NCBI RefSeq assembly: GCF_018127785.1
Contig: NZ_CP072389.1
Span: 744,001 to 808,000, forward strand
DNA: 64,000 bases
Direction: 5' to 3'
Origin: Prevotella scopos JCM 17725
GTDB lineage: Bacteria; Bacteroidota; Bacteroidia; Bacteroidales; Bacteroidaceae
Part shown: piece after piece, positions 53,496-62,838 of the stretch
How positions within the stretch are numbered: position 1 is the first letter of the stretch
Layout of the letters: each line of letters opens with the position of its first letter
Notes under the pieces: model-generated
The model's database searches: none
The model's input: the letters and a program-made list of their open reading frames with translations, nothing else
What the model was told of the DNA's origin: nothing
Translations under genes and position numbers: made by a program

Positions 53496-54482
53496 TTATA
53501 GAATACGCACAACACGTATTCCAAGATTAGCAGGACGAGCCATCATGTAGTTATAGAGTGTCTCAACAGGATCGACAACCTGATTACCATTCTTCCTCAA
53601 ATTAGAGGCATTAAGTAAATGAAGACCATCTTTATGCCACACAGCAAAACCAAGATGCGTTGTGTCTAACTCGCGCTTACTGGTTACAATCGCAAGAATA
53701 TCACCATCACGAACTACCTCTCGAAGTAATTTACTATTGTTAAGCAAGCTCTTAGGGATATAGCGTAGCTTTGTTCCATTGGTAGCATCCTCTAATTTCT
53801 TTAGTTCAGCAACACGCTCTGGGTTATGCTTCAACATATCATATAGTCCCGCATTCTGACTCATATAGTTGATTTTCAGCGTCTGAACAGCCATAAAAGG
53901 AGGATTAGGAGTATCAATCTCTTTAACAAAACCCATACGCTCATTATCTTCCAGCCACCAATGAAAATAGTGTAGACGATTTATATAACTCAGCTTACCA
54001 CCACGATAGCGTAATTGTTCTAACTGACGAACATAGTCTGAGAAACGGATTTCATTCTTCTTTGCACAAAGCGTCAACGCAGTAACAGTCTCAACGTAAG
54101 TCGTGCAGTCTAATCCATGCAGATTGACAACAAGTTTTTCATCGTCGTTTTTATCCAAAGAATGAGATACATAAGGTATGCCAATAAACTTTCGTGCAAT
54201 CCCGATGATAAGCTGTTCATTGGTGAGTTGCTGTCGCTGTAGCACAAATTCCTGTAACAACTGACAAACCATATTACTATCAGCCTTGGTGTATCGATCA
54301 ATATAGGTTGGTAACGTATCTGTTTTTTCTGTAGTCGAAGCCGCAGGAATAGTGTCTGCCTCTGGTTGTGTCTCCATAATCGCATCACCCACCATCTCTA
54401 CTGTTGCTTTCAGGTCAGGCTTTGCCCCACACGAAGAAAAAGCAAATAGGGCTGACAAGAAAAAACTATATTTTAGTGTCAT
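53496..54482 (-). CDS. DUF1460 domain lipoprotein (amidase-like NlpC/P60 fold)
   Basis: A 328-residue protein with a lipobox-like signal (FAFSSCG, Cys18). The DUF1460 core shows IGIPYVSHSL and LDCTTYVETVTAL (candidate catalytic Cys), with HLGFAVWH supplying a His. DUF1460 members resemble N-acetylmuramoyl-L-alanine amidases or cell-wall peptidases; the exact reaction is not settled. Third gene of a minus-strand run after the oxidoreductase and the DUF4421 gene. Confidence 0.85.
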   Translation of the reverse strand: MTLKYSFFLSALFAFSSCGAKPDLKATVEMVGDAIMETQPEADTIPAASTTEKTDTLPTYIDRYTKADSNMVCQLLQEFVLQRQQLTNEQLIIGIARKFIGIPYVSHSLDKNDDEKLVVNLHGLDCTTYVETVTALTLCAKKNEIRFSDYVRQLEQLRYRGGKLSYINRLHYFHWWLEDNERMGFVKEIDTPNPPFMAVQTLKINYMSQNAGLYDMLKHNPERVAELKKLEDATNGTKLRYIPKSLLNNSKLLREVVRDGDILAIVTSKRELDTTHLGFAVWHKDGLHLLNASNLRKNGNQVVDPVETLYNYMMARPANLGIRVVRIL

Positions 54483-54552
54483 TTTTATTAGTTTCGTTTC
54501 AAAAATAATATCTTAATAAACTACAAATCAGGTGACAGGTCATATACCCTTT

Positions 54553-55752
54553 CTACTTCTTTCTCCCGAAATTAAAACCTGCATAGACGTTTATGCTTCC
54601 AAAGAAGTTATTCGTTGAGAAGTTATGACGCCGATAGTTATAAGCATGAAGGATTGTACTTGTTCCGGCGTACCATCTGCTATTGTTCCATACTAAGCCA
54701 AAGCGCCCAATTCCATCAACATTTATGTTGTTAAACTTGAAATCACTGAAAGAGAAACTTCTATGGAGAACATCTCCGGCACTATGCTTATAAGCTAATG
54801 CCAAAGACAGAGAGCCTGCCAACAACCAGTTTCGAGCAAAAACCCAGTTATAGGCATAGCCACCACTAATAGAAACATCAATATACTTAACCTCGCTAAA
54901 CATCAATGTACTATCTATCGGATTAGCAGGAACCAGGCTACCAAGACGATTTGAAATAACTTTATTAAGTTCCCCCCAATTGACATCAAGGCTATGCTGG
55001 GTATATCCAATACCCAACAACGGACTACCAGCTGAACGACGTTGTATCGTACTTTGGCTAAAAGCTGCTGGATAAGAGAATCGACGGTGATTGAAGATAT
55101 AATAAAGATTGAAACCTTTAATGGTTGAGGTCAGTCCACCAAAGTCAGTACCACGTATCGCATCTGTGTTAATATCCTTCCCAAGATACAATTGCCTGAT
55201 TTTATAATCATTGCCTGTCTTGCGATAATAAATATCAAGTCCAAGCATCGAACTATATAAACTTAAATCATATTCTTGTCGTGGATTATTGTTCTTGTTC
55301 CAAAAATCTAAGTGCTTTATATCGAGTGTGTAACCCAAGAATATCCATCGCCAACCGAAATAAGGTCCTATACGTACAGTAGCCTCTGGTGCAAAGGTGA
55401 TACTTTGCTCTTTCGAACTACTCAAACGATACACCTCATAGGTATTTGTATTTTGCAACATAAAAGCAAAATTATACTTTTGAGGCTCAATATAAGAAGT
55501 ATCTATCTCATTGAAATACTGGAAAAAGCCACCGCCCTTACCCGACTTCTGCTTAAAAAAACATGAAGGTTCGCCTCTGCGCATCCATCGCACAGAGTCA
55601 GTTGGCTGCTTGCTTGGAGGAATATCTCCACTATCCTTCCTAACAACCAAGCTATCAGATAAAGTCGTTGTTGAAAACGCATAAACCTTTGTTCCCCCTA
55701 AAAACAATAGGAGGAGACACAAAATCAAGTAGTCGTTGAAAGTTAGCTTCAT
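54553..55752 (-). CDS. Exported DUF4421 family protein
   Basis: A 399-residue Bacteroidales protein with an N-terminal signal (LILCLLLLFLGGTKVYA). The family segment is clear: DTSYIEPQKYNFAFMLQNTNTYEVYRL and FAPEATVRIGPYFGWRWIFLGYT. Alternating strands and the C-terminal GFNFGRK suggest an outer-membrane beta-barrel, which is inference. 40 nt after the oxidoreductase gene and 70 nt before the DUF1460 gene. Confidence 0.82.
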   Translation of the reverse strand: MKLTFNDYLILCLLLLFLGGTKVYAFSTTTLSDSLVVRKDSGDIPPSKQPTDSVRWMRRGEPSCFFKQKSGKGGGFFQYFNEIDTSYIEPQKYNFAFMLQNTNTYEVYRLSSSKEQSITFAPEATVRIGPYFGWRWIFLGYTLDIKHLDFWNKNNNPRQEYDLSLYSSMLGLDIYYRKTGNDYKIRQLYLGKDINTDAIRGTDFGGLTSTIKGFNLYYIFNHRRFSYPAAFSQSTIQRRSAGSPLLGIGYTQHSLDVNWGELNKVISNRLGSLVPANPIDSTLMFSEVKYIDVSISGGYAYNWVFARNWLLAGSLSLALAYKHSAGDVLHRSFSFSDFKFNNINVDGIGRFGLVWNNSRWYAGTSTILHAYNYRRHNFSTNNFFGSINVYAGFNFGRKK

Positions 55753-55792
55753 TTAATTAATAAAACAAAAACAAATACCTTAAAGCCTTCTT

Positions 55793-56776
55793 TTATATCT
55801 TACCGAGGATACGGTCCATCACCCAGTTAGTTGGAGTTGCACTAATACTCGTACAATCACAGGTACCATATCCTTGCATATCCTCAATAACTGACTTAAT
55901 AATAGGGAGTTGAACATAAGGAGGATTAGCTACCTCAATATCTCTTTCACCTTCACTTGTACAAAGATGAATAGGTGCGTAAGTATATACAGAGAAGGAC
56001 AATCTGCCCTTTGAGCCATAAATCTCAATACGATCCTCACGCGCACTTTCATGAGCAGCAAAGCACCAAGCGCCACTACCTGTCAATCCCGATTCAAAAC
56101 GAAAGACGGCATTGACCGTATCTTCAAGGTTATAGAGTCCCATACGATTGGCAGTGTAACCATGTGCCTTGACAATAACACCAAACATATTCTGTAGAAG
56201 ATCGAGCTGATGAGGTGCAAGGTCATAGAAATAGCCACCACCAGAGATATGCGACTGCAAACGCCACGGCAGTTGTTCATTATGCTCATAATCCAAATCA
56301 CGTGGAGGAACGGCAAAACGTACTTGCACCGTAAGTATCTTTCCTAGCTCACCCTTATCAACGATTTCTTTTACTTTCCTGAAGTAAGGCAGATAACGAC
56401 GATAATAAGCAACAAAGCAAGGTACGCCTGTCTGCTCTGAGACACGATTAATACGCACACAATCCTCGTAAGATGCAGCCAGTGGCTTCTCTATGTAACA
56501 GGGTTTTCCTGCACGCATGGCCATGATAGCAAAGGTGGCATGTGCAGAAGGTGGTGTAGCGATATAAATTGCATTTACGTCAGGATCATCGACCAAAGCC
56601 TGTGCATCGGTGTACCACTTACGAATTCCTTGACGTTCAGCATACGAACGTGCTTTCAACTCGCTACGGCTAAACACAGCGACAACATGCGAACCCATTA
56701 CTTCGTTGAACGCAGGTCCAGACTTCTTTTCTGTCACCTCACCACAGCCAATAAATCCCCAGTTGATTTGTTTCAT
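55793..56776 (-). CDS. Gfo/Idh/MocA family oxidoreductase
   Basis: A 327-residue NAD(P)-dependent sugar or cyclitol dehydrogenase. The Rossmann fingerprint is WGFIGCGEVTEKKSGPA, followed by IATPPSAH and the conserved EKPLA (catalytic Lys). A GGGYFYDLAPHQLDLL motif contributes the substrate-binding acid and His. No signal peptide. The substrate is unknown. First gene of the run with DUF4421 and DUF1460, behind a -7 box 82 nt upstream. Confidence 0.92.
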   Translation of the reverse strand: MKQINWGFIGCGEVTEKKSGPAFNEVMGSHVVAVFSRSELKARSYAERQGIRKWYTDAQALVDDPDVNAIYIATPPSAHATFAIMAMRAGKPCYIEKPLAASYEDCVRINRVSEQTGVPCFVAYYRRYLPYFRKVKEIVDKGELGKILTVQVRFAVPPRDLDYEHNEQLPWRLQSHISGGGYFYDLAPHQLDLLQNMFGVIVKAHGYTANRMGLYNLEDTVNAVFRFESGLTGSGAWCFAAHESAREDRIEIYGSKGRLSFSVYTYAPIHLCTSEGERDIEVANPPYVQLPIIKSVIEDMQGYGTCDCTSISATPTNWVMDRILGKI

Positions 56777-56858
56777 TTACACATTTGTTTTCTACAAACA
56801 CATCAGCGACAGCAAAGAAAGCTTACTCTCACATTGCCGAGTGCAACATATTTTTCTG

Positions 56859-56866
56859 CAAAAATA
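56859..56866 (-). promoter_or_regulatory. -7 box of the oxidoreductase run
   Basis: TATTTTTG on the minus strand, 82 nt from the ATG at 56776. Confidence 0.55.
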
Positions 56867-56910
56867 CGAAAAAACTATCAACTGACCATTCATAGGTATT
56901 AACTTTTTAG

Positions 56911-56918
56911 TAACTTTG
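56911..56918 (+). promoter_or_regulatory. -7 box of engB
   Basis: TAACTTTG, 35 nt before the ATG at 56954. Confidence 0.65.
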
Positions 56919-56953
56919 CAAGAAAAGCTGTTATATAACATACTTATCAATAT

Positions 56954-57553
56954 ATGATTATCAAGAATTCAGAATTCACTATATCCTCACCTTCTTTGTC
57001 AAAGTGTCCAGAAGATACAAAGGCAGAATATGCCTTTATTGGACGCTCAAACGTAGGAAAGTCAAGCCTCATCAATATGCTTTGTAACCATAAGGGCTTG
57101 GCAAAAACATCATCAAAACCAGGTAAGACGCTACTTATCAATCACTTTATTATCAATAACGAGTGGTACTTGGTAGATCTCCCCGGCTATGGATATGCGA
57201 AAAGTTCAAAGACTGTAAGAAACAAATTAGAACAGATGATCGCCCAATATATCCTCCAACGCAAACAGCTTGTCAACGTATTTGTTCTCATTGACATCCG
57301 TCATGAGCAACAAAAGATTGATCGTGAGTTCGTTGATTGGCTGGGTGAAAGCAATGTTCCTTTCTCTATTATCTTTACAAAGGCGGATAAGTTGTCACCT
57401 GCTAAAGCGAAGTCAAACGCCCTGCTCTGGATGAAGAAGTTGCAAGACAGATGGGAAGTTCTCCCACCCTACTTCATTACTTCTGCAGAAAACAAGACGG
57501 GCAGAGATGAGGTGTTAGATTATATTGACGAAATCAATAAGACTTTAGAATAG
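56954..57553 (+). CDS. engB: Ribosome biogenesis GTPase EngB (YihA/YsxC)
   Basis: Essential GTPase for assembly of the large ribosomal subunit. The 199 residues contain G1 GRSNVGKSS, a G2 region with SSKPGKT, G3 [10 protein letters not shown], and G4 TKADKL, in the expected order. It begins the operon with an ABC-F gene 5 nt downstream; both products act on the ribosome. Confidence 0.96.
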   Translation: MIIKNSEFTISSPSLSKCPEDTKAEYAFIGRSNVGKSSLINMLCNHKGLAKTSSKPGKTLLINHFIINNEWYLVDLPGYGYAKSSKTVRNKLEQMIAQYILQRKQLVNVFVLIDIRHEQQKIDREFVDWLGESNVPFSIIFTKADKLSPAKAKSNALLWMKKLQDRWEVLPPYFITSAENKTGRDEVLDYIDEINKTLE

Positions 57554-57558
57554 GACTT

Positions 57559-59346
57559 ATGGCACAGATACCCTATCTTGACGTCCAAAATCTAACAAAG
57601 AGCTTCGGTGCACAGGTCCTTTTCAAGGATATCTCTTTCTCTATTGCCGAAGGACAGCACATCGGACTTGTTGCTCAAAATGGTACGGGAAAGTCCACTT
57701 TACTATCTATCCTTACCGGGAAAGAGGGTTATGATAGTGGTTCAATCATCTATCGCAATGACTTGCGGGTGGGAATGTTAGAGCAAAGTCCACATTTCGA
57801 CCCAGAAGAAAGTGTTCTTGATGCTTGCTTCAACCACGAAGGGAACCCAGAGAAACTCTTAAAGGCAAAGCAGATTCTCACGATGTTGAAACTCTACGAC
57901 TTAGACCAACCTATGGGACAACTAAGTGGTGGACAACAGAAGCGTGTTGCTTTGGCAAATGTGCTTATCTTAGAGCCAGACTTCCTTATCCTCGATGAGC
58001 CAACCAATCATCTTGACTTAGAGATGATAGAATGGTTAGAGGGCTATCTTTCTCGTGGGAACAAGACTATTTTCATGGTTACGCACGATCGTTATTTCCT
58101 TGATAATGTCTGCAATACCATCCTTGAGTTAGATAATAACACGATATATACCTATCGTGGTAATTACTCATACTACTTAGAGAAACGCCAAGAGAGAATT
58201 GACAACACCCGCGCAGAGATTGCACGAGCAAACAACCTCTATCGCACAGAATTAGAGTGGATGCGTCGTATGCCACAAGCACGTGGACATAAAGCACGCT
58301 ATCGCGAAGAGGCTTTCTATGAACTGGAAGCAAAAGCAAAACAGCGAATTGAAGAACGACAGGTACGATTGAAGTCGTCAAATGTATATATTGGTAGTAA
58401 AATCTTTGAGTGCCAATACGTTTCAAAGAGATTTGACGATAAGATAATACTCAATGAATTCTACTATAACTTCTCACGCTTTGAGAAGATGGGCATCGTT
58501 GGAAATAATGGTACGGGGAAATCTACCTTTGTAAAGATGTTGCTTGGAGAGGTTGCACCTGATGGTGGTAAGTTCGATATTGGTGAGACTGTTCGCTTCG
58601 GTTATTTCTCACAGGAAGGCTTAAAGTTCCGTGATGACCAGAAGGTTATTGATATTATCACAGACATAGCTGATTATATCGACCTTGGTGGAGGTAAGCA
58701 CATGACGGCATCACAGTTCCTCAATTTCTTTCTCTTCACGCCAGAGCAACAGCATAACTATGTCTATAAGCTCTCTGGCGGTGAGAAGCGAAAGCTCTAC
58801 CTATGTACGGTTTTGATGAAGAATCCCAACTTCTTAGTTCTTGATGAGCCTACCAACGACCTAGACATACAGACCCTACAGATTCTCGAAGAGTATCTTC
58901 AGGACTTCCCAGGCTGCGTTATCGTGGTATCACACGACCGCTACTTTATGGATAAGGTTGTTGACCATCTCTTAGTTTTCAAAGGCGATGGTGAGATTCA
59001 AGACTTCCCTGGAAACTACACACAATACCGTGATTTCCAAAAGATGAAATCAAAGGAAGAAGAGCAGCTGAAACAAACAAAGAATAACACAACGCCGAAC
59101 GAACCTAAGAAGGATTATCATAACAATCAAAAACGTAAGATGTCCTTCAAGGAGAAGCATGAATATGAGCAACTGACAGAGAAGATTGCCCAATTAGAGA
59201 ATGAGAAGCAACAACTCGAAGAAGAACTCTGCTCAGGAAATCTATCTGTTGAGGAGCTGACAGAGAAGAGTAAACGCCTACCGCTTTTAAAAGATGAGTT
59301 AGATGAGCTTGAGCTTCGTTGGTTAGAATTATCAGAGTTAGCCTAA
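57559..59346 (+). CDS. ABC-F family ATPase (Uup-like)
   Basis: A 595-residue soluble protein with two ABC domains and no membrane part. Domain 1 has Walker A AQNGTGKST, signature LSGGQQKR and Walker B LDEPTNHLD. A charged linker follows (about residues 235-285). Domain 2 has VGNNGTGKST, LSGGEKRK and LDEPTNDLD. The C-terminal 75 residues form a Lys/Glu coiled coil as in Uup. ABC-F factors act at the ribosomal E site; nothing suggests an antibiotic-resistance type. Five nt after engB. Confidence 0.93.
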   Translation: MAQIPYLDVQNLTKSFGAQVLFKDISFSIAEGQHIGLVAQNGTGKSTLLSILTGKEGYDSGSIIYRNDLRVGMLEQSPHFDPEESVLDACFNHEGNPEKLLKAKQILTMLKLYDLDQPMGQLSGGQQKRVALANVLILEPDFLILDEPTNHLDLEMIEWLEGYLSRGNKTIFMVTHDRYFLDNVCNTILELDNNTIYTYRGNYSYYLEKRQERIDNTRAEIARANNLYRTELEWMRRMPQARGHKARYREEAFYELEAKAKQRIEERQVRLKSSNVYIGSKIFECQYVSKRFDDKIILNEFYYNFSRFEKMGIVGNNGTGKSTFVKMLLGEVAPDGGKFDIGETVRFGYFSQEGLKFRDDQKVIDIITDIADYIDLGGGKHMTASQFLNFFLFTPEQQHNYVYKLSGGEKRKLYLCTVLMKNPNFLVLDEPTNDLDIQTLQILEEYLQDFPGCVIVVSHDRYFMDKVVDHLLVFKGDGEIQDFPGNYTQYRDFQKMKSKEEEQLKQTKNNTTPNEPKKDYHNNQKRKMSFKEKHEYEQLTEKIAQLENEKQQLEEELCSGNLSVEELTEKSKRLPLLKDELDELELRWLELSELA

Positions 59347-59490
59347 CCCAACAGGTTATTCCTGGTAGCGGAAATTCCCACGCACAAAAAGGCGTTCCCC
59401 TAAGTTCTTTTAGGGTCATTCCACAAGATGAATAATCTATTCCTATTAACTTTGCGCTATAACATTTAAAATAATAATAAACGAAAACTG

Positions 59491-60063
59491 ATGATTATGG
59501 AAAAGATGAACTTTTATCGCCAACTACGCCTAAGTTGCGTAGTCCTCATGGCAGTCTTTGCGCTCACAGCTTCGGCACAGTCTTCACGCCAAGTACGTCC
59601 CTACTCGTTTAATAAGAAAGGTGTTTTCTATGGTCGTCAACCAGTCATGGGAATTGACTATCGTACCTTCATAGATCTTGGTTATGGGTATGCAAAAGAT
59701 AGATACAACGTTTATTTTGAAGGACAGATTCTTCCTTACGTTGACCCTGCGACCTTCCGACTAAAGGTTCCAGGCAGAGTTTACCCAGGCGATTATCCCG
59801 TTGATCCAAGCGATGAATATGACCCTTATTATAATGAAGGTTATGTCGTTACTTCTAACGCCGTTCTCTATAACGGCAGGAAGATTAGTGAACGCCCAAG
59901 CAGCTTCAAGGATTTAGGGTGGGGATATGCAAAAGATGTCTTTGATGTCTATTACTTAGGGGAAAAGATAGAGGATGCAAGAAGCTCCAGCTTCAAAGTT
60001 CTGAAAGATGGATATGCAGAAGATGCATTTGACACCTATTATCGTGGAAGAGTAGTGAAGTAA
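59491..60063 (+). CDS. Exported DKNYY-repeat protein
   Basis: A 190-residue protein with a signal peptide (LRLSCVVLMAVFALTASA) and at least three DKNYY-type repeats: YRTFIDLGYGYAKDRYNVYFEG, SSFKDLGWGYAKDVFDVYYLGE and SSFKVLKDGYAEDAFDTYYRGR. Function unknown; expected outside the cytoplasm. The ATG at 59491 or the one two codons later (59497) may be used. The carbonic anhydrase gene starts 11 nt after its stop, so the two should be co-transcribed. Confidence 0.85.
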   Translation: MIMEKMNFYRQLRLSCVVLMAVFALTASAQSSRQVRPYSFNKKGVFYGRQPVMGIDYRTFIDLGYGYAKDRYNVYFEGQILPYVDPATFRLKVPGRVYPGDYPVDPSDEYDPYYNEGYVVTSNAVLYNGRKISERPSSFKDLGWGYAKDVFDVYYLGEKIEDARSSSFKVLKDGYAEDAFDTYYRGRVVK

Positions 60064-60074
60064 TTTATTCAATT

Positions 60075-60614
60075 ATGATAGATCAGATACTTTCTTATAA
60101 CAAAAGGTTCGTGGCCGAAAAGGGCTACGAACCTTTTATTACGTCAGGACAACCTGATATGAAGTTAGCAATCGTCAGTTGTATGGACACTCGACTGACC
60201 AAGCTACTACCGAATGCACTCGGTTTACGAAATGGTGACGCAAAGATTATCAAGGTTGCCGGCGGAACCATTCTTACACCTTACGATTCTGTGATGCGTT
60301 CCCTTCTTGTGGCTATTTATGAGTTAGATTGTCAGGAGATTATGATTATTCATCACTCTGGTTGTGGTGCTTGCCACATGAATGCAGACCATTTTCTTCA
60401 TTTGATGCGTGAGCGTGGAATCACAGACGAGGCAATCCAAGAAGCTGAAAAGCACGTTAATCTTAACAAATATTTGGACGGATTTCATGACACAGAGGCA
60501 AGTGTACGCCGCACGGTCAAGGCAGTTCAACAGCACCCACTCGTACCCAAAAACGTTGTAGTACGTGGCTTTATCATTGATTCACATACAGGTGAGTTAA
60601 CACCAATTGACTAA
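60075..60614 (+). CDS. Beta-class carbonic anhydrase
   Basis: Interconverts CO2 and bicarbonate. A 179-residue protein with zinc ligands Cys36 (SCMDTR, with the Asp38-Arg40 dyad), His94 and Cys97 (HHSGCGAC). The length and lack of signal fit the small cytoplasmic beta class. It would supply bicarbonate for the carboxylations that Prevotella fermentation relies on, which is inference. Followed by a strong terminator. Confidence 0.94.
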   Translation: MIDQILSYNKRFVAEKGYEPFITSGQPDMKLAIVSCMDTRLTKLLPNALGLRNGDAKIIKVAGGTILTPYDSVMRSLLVAIYELDCQEIMIIHHSGCGACHMNADHFLHLMRERGITDEAIQEAEKHVNLNKYLDGFHDTEASVRRTVKAVQQHPLVPKNVVVRGFIIDSHTGELTPID

Positions 60615-60632
60615 CAAAACATCATAAGAACT

Positions 60633-60672
60633 GAGACCCCTGTTTGATAATTGCTTATCAAACAGGGATCTC
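60633..60672 (+). terminator. Intrinsic terminator of the carbonic anhydrase gene
   Basis: An 18-bp stem with one mismatch (GAGACCCCTGTTTGATAA and its partner) around TTGC. Confidence 0.88.
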
Positions 60673-60785
60673 ATCATTTATTGTACTTTGACATTATGGT
60701 TTTGTTTAGTAAACACTTTAGGCTCTTCCGTTAAACTTATACACCTTATAGGGGTAGTTACCCATGCATTAAAGAGAAAGGTCAT

Positions 60786-60820
60786 AAAAACTGGGACACA
60801 CAAAATATTGTGCATCCCAG
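60786..60820 (-). terminator. Intrinsic terminator of the M56-TonB gene
   Basis: Stem CTGGGA-CACAA / TTGTG-TCCCAG; on the minus strand it ends in TTTTTA. Confidence 0.85.
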
Positions 60821-60866
60821 CAATATAAACCATCAAAGAATACTATACTTTACACCTATATATATT

Positions 60867-62105
60867 CTACTTCGAACCTAAGGAGAAAATAATAGGTAAC
60901 ATATACTTTGTAGCAACATTCTTATTACCATTTCTACCAGGATTCCACGCTGGCATCTTTGACACAACACGAAGGGCTTCCTTATCAAGAGATGGAGTGA
61001 CAGAACGAACAATCTCTGGCTTAATAACCTCACCTTTGTCTGTTACGATAAAACGTACCATAACACGTCCTTGCTCTTTTCTACTTACTGCATCTTTCGG
61101 ATAACGAAGATTCTCTGATAGCCATTGATATAAATTACCTTTAAATGTAGGCATGACTTCTGCCACTGTATATACTCGTTCAGGTGCTTTCTTTGGTTTC
61201 CGCTGTATCTCAACACTTGCCGTAACCTTTGCTACATTACGTGCAATAGTCTCGATATTACTTACCGCCAATAGCATTGCTACCAATGGAATATAAAGCA
61301 TATACTTTGCTTTAAGGATTCCTTTTGTTTCTTTTTTGTTCATCATTTTGATTCGTTTTTTAATAGGTAAAACATTAAAATTATTTGTTATTGTAGCTAC
61401 ATTCTTCCTATATGTTAGGCCAAGCAAATGATACTGATACTCTTTATTATCCTTACCATTAGCAAGTACGCTATTATCAGCAAGATACTCAAGATTTAAT
61501 CGCACTTCACGCTTGAGCAACCAAACGAAAGGATTAAACCAAAAGACTACACAAAATAGTTCTGCAAAGATTATGTCTATGGAGTGAAGCTGCTGACAAT
61601 GTGTTAATTCATGCATCATAATCTCCTCAACCTCATCACTCTTATGCCTCTCTGGATTGATGAATATCCAATTAAAGAAAGAGAAAGGACCTTCATCATC
61701 GGTTAACACATAAACCTCTGTATCATATATATACGCAGTTTGACTATTGTTCTTTAACAATATAATAGAAAATAACTGCCATAAAAAACGTAGTAGTAAA
61801 ACACAGGTAACAACACCATAAACTATCAACACTACCAACTCCCATAGTAAGGCTCCACCACCTTTCGATGAAGTAGATACAGTTGGTAAAACAACTGTTG
61901 CATATTCATTTGCAATGGATGTCATTCCTTCACTGTTGCTTAGCCATGCGGAAAAATCCATTACAGGTAGCATCATAGCAACAAAATACATTCCGATAAG
62001 CGTAGCCCGACGCCATGAAAAGAAAGTATCCCCTGTGAACATCAACTTATAAAAGCTGAAAAGTAGAATAAGGGCTATATTCAATTTCAATAAATACATT
62101 ATCAT
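60867..62105 (-). CDS. BlaR1-like M56 metallopeptidase with C-terminal TonB domain
   Basis: A 412-residue membrane protein. The N-terminal part has several transmembrane helices and an M56 zinc site (MHELTHCQQLH). After a further membrane segment (YMLYIPLVAMLLAVSN), the C-terminal 90 residues are a TonB-type domain (MPTFKGNLYQWLSENLRYP, VRFIVTDKGEV, MPAWNPG). It probably senses an envelope signal and cleaves the BlaI repressor encoded upstream. It lacks a penicillin-binding sensor domain, so the signal need not be a beta-lactam. Confidence 0.9.
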   Translation of the reverse strand: MIMYLLKLNIALILLFSFYKLMFTGDTFFSWRRATLIGMYFVAMMLPVMDFSAWLSNSEGMTSIANEYATVVLPTVSTSSKGGGALLWELVVLIVYGVVTCVLLLRFLWQLFSIILLKNNSQTAYIYDTEVYVLTDDEGPFSFFNWIFINPERHKSDEVEEIMMHELTHCQQLHSIDIIFAELFCVVFWFNPFVWLLKREVRLNLEYLADNSVLANGKDNKEYQYHLLGLTYRKNVATITNNFNVLPIKKRIKMMNKKETKGILKAKYMLYIPLVAMLLAVSNIETIARNVAKVTASVEIQRKPKKAPERVYTVAEVMPTFKGNLYQWLSENLRYPKDAVSRKEQGRVMVRFIVTDKGEVIKPEIVRSVTPSLDKEALRVVSKMPAWNPGRNGNKNVATKYMLPIIFSLGSK

Positions 62106-62163
62106 AATCGATAAAATGTTTAGTCATTGTTATAGATGAAAAGATAAGATTCGTATTTATAGA

Positions 62164-62529
62164 CTACTCCTCTTTCCCCTTTTCAATCTCATTTATAATA
62201 TCTTTCAGTTCTTCTGGCGAGATGTTATCCTCCTTTGCAAAAAAGGAAACCATTTCACGGAAAGAACTCTTAAAGTACTTATCAACGAAGCCTTTCATGA
62301 AATCTGCCTTATATTTCGTCTGTTCTATCTTCGGAACAAAGTGATAGGTCAGTCCATGCTGCTCAGCGACTACATATCCCTTACGCTTCAGATTGTTCAA
62401 AATAGAAGCCACTGTGGTATAAGGAGGTTTAGGCTCTTCCAACTCTTGTAACACATCTTTGATAGTGCAAGTTTTCAAACTCCATACCTGCAACATTATT
62501 TCTTCTTCTTGTTTAGTTAGTTTCTCCAT
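62164..62529 (-). CDS. BlaI/MecI/CopY family transcriptional repressor
   Basis: A 121-residue winged-helix repressor: LTKQEEEIMLQVWSL, recognition helix region PYTTVASILNNLKRKGYV, and a C-terminal dimerisation helix. It is the standard partner of the M56 protein 58 nt downstream. A palindrome overlapping its promoter (62563-62577) is a good candidate for its own operator, implying autorepression of both genes. Confidence 0.93.
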   Translation of the reverse strand: MEKLTKQEEEIMLQVWSLKTCTIKDVLQELEEPKPPYTTVASILNNLKRKGYVVAEQHGLTYHFVPKIEQTKYKADFMKGFVDKYFKSSFREMVSFFAKEDNISPEELKDIINEIEKGKEE

Positions 62530-62556
62530 AAATTATATATCTAAAAGTTCACGCCA

Positions 62557-62587
62557 CAAAGCTACGAATTATTCGTAATAAAGTCAA
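62557..62587 (-). promoter_or_regulatory. Promoter of the blaI-M56 operon with overlapping palindromic operator
   Basis: On the minus strand TTG (62585-62587), 20-nt spacer, TAGCTTTG (62557-62564). The perfect 7-1-7 palindrome TACGAATTATTCGTA (62563-62577) overlaps the -7 box by two bases and fills the spacer. Confidence 0.75.
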
Positions 62588-62621
62588 GTACAAATAGCTA
62601 AATAAAGTTAATTGAATAACT

Positions 62622-62651
62622 TTTCGTATTATATTTCAATGTAATACGAAA
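62622..62651. promoter_or_regulatory. Second inverted repeat upstream of blaI
   Basis: TTTCGTATTA-N10-TAATACGAAA shares the TACGAA/TTCGTA half-site with the operator at 62563. It may be a second repressor site, between the divergent genes. Confidence 0.5.
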
Positions 62652-62781
62652 TATTAGTAAGAACAAACAATATGTAAAGTACTAGCTTTTACACTAGTTT
62701 TATTCTATACAATATAAAGTTATTACTTCAGAATTATTATCCTCTATTGAAATAATATTTATCGTTTTTTTTCTACATCTC

Positions 62782-62812
62782 TTGCCTTTATGCTTGTAAA
62801 AGTGTACATTTG
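62782..62812 (+). promoter_or_regulatory. Promoter of the small lipoprotein gene
   Basis: TTG (62782-62784), 20-nt spacer, TACATTTG (62805-62812), 26 nt before the ATG. Confidence 0.7.
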
Positions 62813-62838
62813 TACTTGCATATTAAGCGTAAAACGAT

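Noticed and set aside
59397..59420. Possible terminator after the ABC-F gene
   Set aside because: The short run of complementary bases (CCCTAA...TTAGGG) has a weak stem and no T-tract, so I do not call it.
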